Positions 27,611 to 34,034 of a stretch of 48,091 nucleotides of DNA are shown here, piece after piece. Source of the DNA: JBBDYG01 sp040901765 (GTDB lineage Bacteria > Planctomycetota > Planctomycetia > Pirellulales > Lacipirellulaceae). The notes under the pieces are model-generated. The model was not told where the DNA came from and searched no databases. It worked only from the letters and a program-made list of their open reading frames with translations. Numbering within the stretch: the stretch's first letter is position 1; each line of letters opens with the position of its first letter. The stretch is from assembly GCA_040901765.1 (NCBI GenBank), contig JBBDYG010000016.1, positions 1 through 48,091 of the forward strand, in the 5' to 3' direction. Made by a program: the position numbers and the translations under genes.

Positions 27611-27756
27611 AAGCTGTTAGCTGTCAGCTATTAGCCGTCAGCCAGAAGGAATTGGAATACTCGTTAAAAGTTGGCAGCCTGCTATGTTGCGAGGGCGAAC
27701 TACCCGACTGTTTCATTCGGTCTGGCTAATAGCTAATTGCTAACAGCTATTAGCTT
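27611..27756. repeat. TTAGC-type inverted repeat, copy 2
   Basis: Arms of about 36 bp at 27611-27647 and 27722-27756 are imperfect reverse complements made of TAGC/GCTA steps (for example GCTAATAGCTAATTGC). The right arm is almost the same sequence as 10955-10980 in copy 1. About 75 bp of unrelated DNA lies between the arms. The block fills the gap between the Gfo/Idh/MocA gene and the TIM-barrel gene upstream of it. Confidence 0.82.
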
Positions 27757-27758
27757 TC

Positions 27759-28811
27759 CTACTCGTTCCATCCGTGGGCATCTCGCACGGCGACCATTGC
27801 GGCGAGGATGTCATTCCAGGTTTGTTGTTGGTGCATTACTTCGTTGGGAAACATGCAGCCGTCCCAGCAGATGTGGCGGAGCCGCTTGAGGGGCTGGCCA
27901 TTCTCGTCGCGGAGCCAGTATCCCGCGCGCTTGACGATATCGAGCTTACCGTTCGGGTCTTTGGGCAAGCAATGGCGTCCGGTCTTGTCGTGCGAGCCGG
28001 AACCTTTGACCGTGGCGTCGTTCTGGGCGACGTGGAAGTCGATTGTCCACGGCCGCAGGGCATCGGTTAGCTGTTTGTATGCCGCGTCGAAGGTTGCCGT
28101 GTCGTTCCAATCGAAATTCTCCGGCAGCAGCCGGTCTTGCGGTGCGTTGTAGCCGAGCATGTAGAGCAGCGTATGAGCCATGTCCGCCTGAAAACCGAGC
28201 ACCTTGGGGCGATCGACCATTTCGAGAAGTTTGACCATTTCGCGCCAGCTATGCATACCGCCCCAGCAGATCTCTCCCTCGGCGGCAAGCTGCTCGCCGT
28301 GGTCAGCGGCAATGTCGCACGCTTCTTGAAACGTGTCGGCGATTCGCTTGGTGTTCGCAGTGGGGTCGGCGGCCCAATCGCTCACGCCGCAGGCCGAGTC
28401 GATCCGCACCACGCCGTAGGGCCGGGCACCAAGCTCTCGCAGCCGCTTGGCGATTCGGCAACCCTTCTCAACCTGGGTGAGAAACTGCTTGCGCTCCGTT
28501 TCGCTTCCCATCGCCGAGCCACCGCCCGTCGGCGGCCAGACGGGAGCGACAACCGAGCCGATCGCCAGATTTCGCTTTGCCGCTTTATCGGCCAGCTTCT
28601 GGAAATCGTCGTCCGTGGCGTCGATCGACAGATGGGGATCGAACAGAAACAAGTCAAAGCCCTCGAACCGAATCCCGTCCACTTCCGCCGCGGCGGTCAG
28701 GTCGAGCATCGTGTCGAGATCAATCGCCGGTTCGCTGCCCTCGCCCTTGCCGACGACGCCGGGCCACGTGGCGTTGTGAAGCTTGGGGTAAGTGTTGGTG
28801 TGCTGTGCCAT
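27759..28811 (-). CDS. Xylose-isomerase-like TIM-barrel protein
   Basis: A 350-residue protein of the sugar phosphate isomerase/epimerase superfamily, with metal-ligand candidates in IDSACG, AAEGEICWGGMHSW, VLGFQADMAHTL and TIDFHVAQND, spaced as expected around a TIM barrel. It is more distant from known enzymes than the epimerase at 25.5 kb, so only the fold and the isomerase-like chemistry can be proposed. It lies between a Gfo/Idh/MocA gene and a cupin gene on the same strand. The stop codon abuts the TTAGC-type repeat. Confidence 0.8.
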   Translation of the reverse strand: MAQHTNTYPKLHNATWPGVVGKGEGSEPAIDLDTMLDLTAAAEVDGIRFEGFDLFLFDPHLSIDATDDDFQKLADKAAKRNLAIGSVVAPVWPPTGGGSAMGSETERKQFLTQVEKGCRIAKRLRELGARPYGVVRIDSACGVSDWAADPTANTKRIADTFQEACDIAADHGEQLAAEGEICWGGMHSWREMVKLLEMVDRPKVLGFQADMAHTLLYMLGYNAPQDRLLPENFDWNDTATFDAAYKQLTDALRPWTIDFHVAQNDATVKGSGSHDKTGRHCLPKDPNGKLDIVKRAGYWLRDENGQPLKRLRHICWDGCMFPNEVMHQQQTWNDILAAMVAVRDAHGWNE

Positions 28812-28859
28812 AAACGAGTATTCCTAATCCCTATCTGAAACGATGAACGAGAAGAAGGA

Positions 28860-28934
28860 CTCACGCAGAGGCGCAGAGTCTTATAATGGAATGGTCCGAT
28901 CTCATTTTCTCCGCGCCTCTGGCCTCTGCGTGAG
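28860..28934. repeat. Inverted CGCAGAGGCGCAGAG-type repeat
   Basis: CTCACGCAGAGGCGCAGAG at 28860-28878 pairs with a reverse complement (CTCCGCGCCTCT...CTCTGCGTGAG) at 28909-28934, around a 30-base AT-richer loop. It occupies the gap between the cupin gene and the TIM-barrel gene and could form a hairpin in their shared transcript. The motif is of a type seen dispersed in many bacterial genomes. Confidence 0.75.
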
Positions 28935-28940
28935 ACACTC

Positions 28941-30185
28941 TCACTTTCGATAATCTCCAACTGCAGGCAGTTTCTCGAATACATCCGGTCCGAAGTATCG
29001 CAGTCCCACGAGCGGTTCGCTGCCGGTGTTTTCTATTTCAACGCCGCGCATCGCGGCTTCGTGGGTGATAAACACCTCGTCCTCGGTCTCTTGTCCAAAG
29101 CGGATCATCGCCGGGGTTTGCAAGGCGAGCTTGCCGAGGCGGCCGCGGCCTTGGACGTTGATCCATCCGCTGGCACCGGGATCGTTGAGGGTGCATTTTG
29201 CGCCGGGTTCGATCGTTAACTCCTTGGAACTGAAAAGCTGTTTTCCGTCGATCGTGCCGTAGACGATCCAGCGGTCGGTATAGCCCGCGCCGCTAGTTGT
29301 ACGATCAACAATCGGCTCCAAGTAATTGTGGTCTTTAAAGTGAGTATCGACGTTGCGCTCCCAATCGAGTTGGCCAATGATGAAATCGAGGTCTCGATGT
29401 TTTTCCTGGGGCATGTCCTTCACGAGCAGTGCCCAGGGGACCTCGCGGCCTTCGACCAGCGATTGGAACATGCCGAACACGTCGGAACCCCATTGCGGCT
29501 CGTAGGTGCAGAGCGAGCCGGGGGCGTGCAGCACGCCGGGAGGGATGAGCCAGCCGGTGCCGCGCTTGAGCCGATAGGCCCGCGACAGGTCGAGGATACC
29601 GTTATCGCCTTTGCTCCAGTCCTCCAGGCATTTGCGAAGCTGGGTTTTTGTGGTGCCCGGCTCGAGGCCCATGAAGGTGTAGGCGAAATTGTTATCGACG
29701 TTGTTGAGCTGCGGCGGGAAGTAATAGCTTTCGGGCTTTCCTTCGAGGCCCAAGAGCGCGGCGTCCTCCTGACGCTGGTGCATGTGATGGGGGATCGGCC
29801 CCATGTTGTCGAAAAATTTGGAATAGACCGGCCAGCGGTCGTATCGCTTGAACATCGCCGCGCCGATAAGCCGCTCCCCCGCCTCGGCGACGGCGTCGCG
29901 GAGGGTGAACTGCTGGCCGCCGAACGTGCAAAAGCTAAGGCCTTCGTGCCACACGCGGCCGTCGTTGGCTGCTTCAGTAGTGCTGGCAAACCAACGTTCG
30001 TCGATGCCGCCGCGGCTAGCGCCATAGGCGTACCAGTCGTGGGAATGGAGCTTGATCCGCTTCCCGGGGTGCAGGAAGCTTCGCGGCACCCACGTGGGCG
30101 TGAGCCGCAACAGGCCCTCTCCCGATTCGAGGGCCTCTTGGAGAACCGGTTTCACTTTGCCGTCGGAAAGGATCTGTACAGTCAT
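28941..30185 (-). CDS. Cupin-domain protein, class I mannose-6-phosphate isomerase-like
   Basis: 414 residues. A double-cupin layout is suggested by a first metal site in IPHHMHQRQED (His/His/His/Glu pattern, about residues 137-147) and the later GTGWLIPPGVLHAPGSL (about 215-232), the standard second cupin motif with PxGxxHAxG. These features resemble type I phosphomannose isomerases. A C-terminal beta-domain follows (GWINVQGRGRLGKL). It probably isomerises a sugar or sugar phosphate in the same pathway as the downstream TIM-barrel and dehydrogenase genes. It is the first gene of the same-strand cluster ending at 25529. Substrate not determinable. Confidence 0.8.
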   Translation of the reverse strand: MTVQILSDGKVKPVLQEALESGEGLLRLTPTWVPRSFLHPGKRIKLHSHDWYAYGASRGGIDERWFASTTEAANDGRVWHEGLSFCTFGGQQFTLRDAVAEAGERLIGAAMFKRYDRWPVYSKFFDNMGPIPHHMHQRQEDAALLGLEGKPESYYFPPQLNNVDNNFAYTFMGLEPGTTKTQLRKCLEDWSKGDNGILDLSRAYRLKRGTGWLIPPGVLHAPGSLCTYEPQWGSDVFGMFQSLVEGREVPWALLVKDMPQEKHRDLDFIIGQLDWERNVDTHFKDHNYLEPIVDRTTSGAGYTDRWIVYGTIDGKQLFSSKELTIEPGAKCTLNDPGASGWINVQGRGRLGKLALQTPAMIRFGQETEDEVFITHEAAMRGVEIENTGSEPLVGLRYFGPDVFEKLPAVGDYRK

Positions 30186-30329
30186 GGTGGGTGGAGAATG
30201 AGTGGTAAGTGCGGAGTTGATTCCCCTCTGTTGTAGAGATGGAGAGCGGAAAACTCAATTGGCACCGCAGAATTCACGACGGCGCGGAAAGTGCGCAATG
30301 TCCTCGTGAGATGATGAGGGCGGTACGAA

Positions 30330-31409
30330 TTACCTTGAGTATCGCTTCAGAGCGGCCAGGAGGATGAGAACGCCCACGACGACAAGATTCAGGCCGATCC
30401 ACCAAAACCGTCGGCCGACCGATTCGGGGACTTGCAGTGGACTACGGTCGATTCCTGGAGAGTTTGCGACGAGTTGCGTACCATTCCAGCTTCGTGTCGG
30501 ACCCGGCGGCGGCGGAATCTCACGCACAAGACGGCCGGCGGGCAAGCCCAATCCCGAAAACTGAAAAACGCTTGGCTCGATCTTCACATCCTCGTTAAAT
30601 GCAGCGGACTCAATTGCAACTTTCGAATAGATGACGCGCCGACCGACGGCGGTCCGTTCGTATTCTAAAGATTCGGGATACCAGATGTCGCGATGCTGCT
30701 GAATGTCTACCTTGATCGCATCGATAAGTGTCTCGTTTTCGCGGCCCCACTCTGTTGAAGCGGACACAAGCGACGGACCTTTTCTCACATCGATCGCCAA
30801 CTTCACCCGCACAGTTCCTCTTTCAAAGCTAATGTTCGCGATCTCATTGCCACTTGCTTTCTCATACGTTATATTTACATTCGCACGCTTGTCATCCAAT
30901 AGAAACTGGCCGGGTTCCGTTAAGTATAGTAACCCATGTTCGCGAGGAATCATTCCCAACGACCGAATATCGACTCGATAGGGCAACACACCCTTCACCG
31001 ATCTCTGGCCAATCGGATCCCTTAAATCCGCACTGTGCGCCATAACGCCCCCACCGGATGGCGACTTCACGTCGTCGTAGCTCAGCACTTTCTCTGGCGT
31101 AAATACGTACTTGGCGGTTGACTTAACATCGGCGACCTCACCCGTAGACCAAAACCTTGGGACACTATTGTCGATATCAGCCCGCATTTTCGACCCGTCA
31201 AGATACCAAGTGTAAACGCCAGATCGTTCCGGGCGATCTTCTCGGGATAACTTGACAGTCGATTTCACAATGCCACGACTTATCTTCATTCTATGCTTTA
31301 CGACATCTTCCATCAGTCGCGCCGCCTGCTCGGCGGCATCGGCATCGCCCAGACAGCGCGCAGGTGAGACGACGATTGCAAAGAGCAAAATCATTGTGAT
31401 GCATCTCAT
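30330..31409 (-). CDS. Exported protein with C-terminal membrane anchor, LolA-like
   Basis: 359 residues with an N-terminal signal (MRCITMILLFAIVVSPARCLGDA) and a C-terminal transmembrane helix followed by a basic end (FWWIGLNLVVVGVLILLAALKRYSR), so it is anchored facing outward. The body begins helical, then has many beta-strands (YTWYLDGSKMRADID, KYVFTPEKVLSYDD), recalling the lipid-carrier fold of LolA/outer-membrane lipoprotein-sorting proteins. I infer that fold only loosely. The base composition is more AT-rich than the neighbouring clusters. It is the last gene of a small set with a Cys-rich protein (21 bp upstream) and a DUF1573 protein. Confidence 0.7.
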   Translation of the reverse strand: MRCITMILLFAIVVSPARCLGDADAAEQAARLMEDVVKHRMKISRGIVKSTVKLSREDRPERSGVYTWYLDGSKMRADIDNSVPRFWSTGEVADVKSTAKYVFTPEKVLSYDDVKSPSGGGVMAHSADLRDPIGQRSVKGVLPYRVDIRSLGMIPREHGLLYLTEPGQFLLDDKRANVNITYEKASGNEIANISFERGTVRVKLAIDVRKGPSLVSASTEWGRENETLIDAIKVDIQQHRDIWYPESLEYERTAVGRRVIYSKVAIESAAFNEDVKIEPSVFQFSGLGLPAGRLVREIPPPPGPTRSWNGTQLVANSPGIDRSPLQVPESVGRRFWWIGLNLVVVGVLILLAALKRYSR

Positions 31410-31430
31410 GGCCGTGCCCGATTGAGTGGA

Positions 31431-31829
31431 CTATCCGCCGCATACTTCACATGCGATATTGCATTTTCCCGCGGAGTAAAACAACGCGTTTGCTTCTGCG
31501 CCCTGGCACTTGGGGATCCCTTCTGGTCCCATCCACACACAGTCATTCTGCGTATAGCATAATTCGTTGACGCCGCAGTTTCCGCAGCGCACATTGCCAG
31601 CGTTCCCTGGGTTCTCGCATTCTTTTGGAATATAATAAGGGTATTCTCCATCCGCGCATGCTCCTTGCGTGAACCGGTCCTCACAAGTCGAGTAAGGGTC
31701 TTTGCACGGCGGAGGAGCATCCTCCGGCACCGTGCCATCGCAGCACGGCAAACCAAAAGCGATTCCGTAGGCAGAAAGCATTGTGATTGCAAAGAAACCG
31801 ATACCCGTTTTCGCTAGTCTCATTTCCAT
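31431..31829 (-). CDS. Secreted 14-cysteine protein
   Basis: 132 residues from the ATG at 31829; the frame opens at 31844, but GGAAGAG lies at the right distance before 31829, and a second ATG lies at 31823. A signal peptide (MEMRLAKTGIGFFAITMLSAYGIAFG) precedes a mature domain with 14 cysteines, including CC at its start and CGNCG, NDC, CNIACEVCGG near the end: an even number, fitting seven disulfides. I do not recognise the family. It sits between a DUF1573 gene and a membrane-anchored gene on the same strand, all exported. The region is AT-rich relative to the neighbours. Confidence 0.72.
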   Translation of the reverse strand: MEMRLAKTGIGFFAITMLSAYGIAFGLPCCDGTVPEDAPPPCKDPYSTCEDRFTQGACADGEYPYYIPKECENPGNAGNVRCGNCGVNELCYTQNDCVWMGPEGIPKCQGAEANALFYSAGKCNIACEVCGG

Positions 31830-31904
31830 GGCGAACTCTTCCAATTCAATAGAAGGAGGGTGCTGCTATCCCAATCAGTTTAACGGCATCTGCGACATTT
31901 CTAA

Positions 31905-32315
31905 TTAATCTTGCACACCGGTGACGTTAAGCGCCACATAAAATAAGCGTTCGTCACGGGCCGTTCGATATAGAAGCTGCGATACAATATTCTTACCTTC
32001 TGGCGAAATAATCTCCAAGACAACTTTGGCACTCTCGCCGGGCGGCAGGATGCAATGTGAGATTTCCGCCTTGGCGCACGAGCACGAAGTCACGACATCC
32101 ACAAGAAGTATCTCTTCGGCCGCCTTATTGGTCGCCTTGAATACGACCGTCACCGGTTCAGAGCGATGGCTGGAACCAAGATGAAAGACTGCCGGGGTAA
32201 TCTGTAATCGAAATGGCCCTGAATCGGCAGCGTCTGAAAACAACACAGCCTGGGCCAAGCACATTACCCCGGCCGCAATCAGAGCTAGAGCTGCGGCGAA
32301 TAAAGAAGATCGCAT
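31905..32315 (-). CDS. DUF1573 family exported protein
   Basis: 136 residues from MRSSLFAAALALIAAGVMC; the frame extends to 32417, but the added 34 residues look non-coding. A hydrophobic signal anchor is followed by a beta-sandwich typical of DUF1573: FHLGSSHRSEPVTVVFKATNKAAEEILLVDVVTSCSCAKAEI, then ILPPGESAKVVLEI. DUF1573 proteins are secreted or periplasmic proteins of unknown role. It is the first of three same-strand genes whose products all have signal peptides. Confidence 0.82.
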   Translation of the reverse strand: MRSSLFAAALALIAAGVMCLAQAVLFSDAADSGPFRLQITPAVFHLGSSHRSEPVTVVFKATNKAAEEILLVDVVTSCSCAKAEISHCILPPGESAKVVLEIISPEGKNIVSQLLYRTARDERLFYVALNVTGVQD

Positions 32316-32478
32316 CGCTCCACCACTTTCGTCGAAGCAGTTTCGAGCCGAAACGACGGTAAGCATACCGACCCTCGAACGCAATGTCAACCACCTATCC
32401 TGTTTTTCAGTAGCCACTTCATCCCGATAAGCGCCGCTCCATCCGCTGACGCCAAATGCATGACGAAGTCGTATGCGG

Positions 32479-33903
32479 TTAAGTCAGCACTTCCCGCACC
32501 ACCTTGCCATGCACGTCGGTGAGGCGGAAATCGCGGCCAGCGTAGCGATACGTGAGCTTTTCATGGTCGAAGCCCATCAGGTGCAGCAGCGTGGCGTGGA
32601 GGTCGTGGACATGAACCCGGTTCTCGACGGCCCGAAAGCCGAATTCATCGGTGGCGCCATGCACATACCCGCCCCGCACCCCACCGCCGGCGAGCCACAT
32701 CGTGAAGCCATGGTGGTTATGGTCGCGGCCGTTAATTTTGCCGGCGTTGGCGCCTTCCTTGGGAAGCTCGACGGTGGGAGTTCGGCCGAATTCACCCCCC
32801 CAGATGACCAGCGTTTCGTCCAGCAACCCGCGCTGCTTGAGGTCGACCAACAGCGCTCCGATCGCCTGGTCGCACTCGCCTGCAAGGCGGCGGTGGTTCA
32901 CCTCCAGGTCGTCGTGGCTGTCCCAGGGTTGTCCATCGCCGTGCCATACTTGCACGAACCGCACACCGCGTTCGATGAGCCGCCGCGCGATGAGAATCTG
33001 CCGGGCTTGCAAACCTGGCCCATACAGATCGCGGATATGCTGCGATTCGCGCGAGACATCAAATGCGTCCGCCGCTTCGGTCTGCATCCGAAACGCCAAC
33101 TCGAACGACTGGATGCGCGATTCGAGGCCGGCCTCGTCCTGCCGGGTGGCCTGATGTCGAGCGTTGAGCGAGCGCAATAATTCCAACTGCCGCGATTGTT
33201 CTGGCAACGCGACACGTTCGTTGCGGATGTGTTCAATGAGCCGTTCCAACTGGGTATGCTTCGTGTTGACGTACGTTCCCTGATAAACACCCGGTAGAAA
33301 ACCCGATTGCCAGTTCTGCGATTCCTGAATCGGGTAACCCGGGCACATGGCAATGAACGCAGGCAGGTTCTGGTTTTCCGTGCCTAGCCCATAGGTGATC
33401 CACGAGCCCATGCTCGGCCGAATCTGTCGGGCTTCACCGCAATTCATTAGGAGCAGCGATGGTTCGTGATTCGGTACGTCGGCGTGCATCGAGCGGATCA
33501 CGGCGATGTCGTCGATCGACTCGGCCGTGTGGCGGAATATCTCGCTCACTTCAATGCCACTCTGCCCGCACTTGCGAAACTTGAAGGGCGACGGCAATGC
33601 CGCGCCGGTCGTGCGCTCGGTCTTCAGATTCTCCATGGGCAGCGATTGGCCCGCATACTTCGCCAGCGCCGGCTTGGGATCGAACGAATCAACGTGCGAC
33701 GCTCCGCCGTTCATGAATAAGTGGATGACATGCTTGACCTTGGCGGGAAAGTGAGGGAGTCGGACGGCGAGTGGATTGGCGGCGCCCTGCGCCGCCGACG
33801 AAACGAGCGATCCCAGCGCGAGCGCGCCGTATCCCATTCCGCAACGCTGCAAAAGCTCGCGTCGGGTGAGGGCCAAATGTTCGGGATTCGCTTGGTGGGG
33901 CAT
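32479..33903 (-). CDS. DUF1501 family exported protein (sulfatase-like fold)
   Basis: A 474-residue DUF1501 protein. A twin-arginine leader is visible (LTRRELLQRCGMGYGALALGSLVS, Arg14-Arg15). Family landmarks are HVIHLFMNGGASHVDSFDPKP near the start, VQVWHGDGQPWDSHDD, LVIWGGEFGRTPT, and the C-terminal GRDHNHHGFTMWLAGGGVRGGYVHG, ATDEFGF and DLHATLLHLMGFDHEKLTYRY. Metal-ligand-like Asp/His residues in these motifs resemble the alkaline-phosphatase/sulfatase superfamily. The activity is not established. In planctomycetes these genes typically occur next to a DUF1549/DUF1553 gene, as here (130 bp downstream of it). Confidence 0.93.
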   Translation of the reverse strand: MPHQANPEHLALTRRELLQRCGMGYGALALGSLVSSAAQGAANPLAVRLPHFPAKVKHVIHLFMNGGASHVDSFDPKPALAKYAGQSLPMENLKTERTTGAALPSPFKFRKCGQSGIEVSEIFRHTAESIDDIAVIRSMHADVPNHEPSLLLMNCGEARQIRPSMGSWITYGLGTENQNLPAFIAMCPGYPIQESQNWQSGFLPGVYQGTYVNTKHTQLERLIEHIRNERVALPEQSRQLELLRSLNARHQATRQDEAGLESRIQSFELAFRMQTEAADAFDVSRESQHIRDLYGPGLQARQILIARRLIERGVRFVQVWHGDGQPWDSHDDLEVNHRRLAGECDQAIGALLVDLKQRGLLDETLVIWGGEFGRTPTVELPKEGANAGKINGRDHNHHGFTMWLAGGGVRGGYVHGATDEFGFRAVENRVHVHDLHATLLHLMGFDHEKLTYRYAGRDFRLTDVHGKVVREVLT

Positions 33904-33917
33904 GGTGGTGATCTCTC

Positions 33918-34034
33918 GTAGGTCAGGCTATGCCTGACTCTTCATCGCAACGGTCAGCAGTAACCGTTCTGCTTCCAACGTTCAACAGCGGGATCGGGCA
34001 TGATAGTCGCAAAGTCAGGCATAGCCTGACCTAC
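33918..34034. repeat. Perfect 22-bp inverted repeat between two paired genes
   Basis: Arms at 33918-33939 and 34013-34034 are exact reverse complements of 22 bp, with 73 bp between. Each arm contains a smaller palindrome, GTCAGGC-TAT-GCCTGAC, so either local or long-range hairpins can form. The right arm ends in the first base of the stop codon of the DUF1549/DUF1553 gene. A related variant stands alone at 14019-14039. Confidence 0.85.

Noticed and set aside
27671..27692. TTGGCAGCCTGCTATGTTGC as a sigma-54 promoter
   Set aside because: The GG-to-GC spacing does not match the -24/-12 rule, and it lies within the loop of an inverted repeat.
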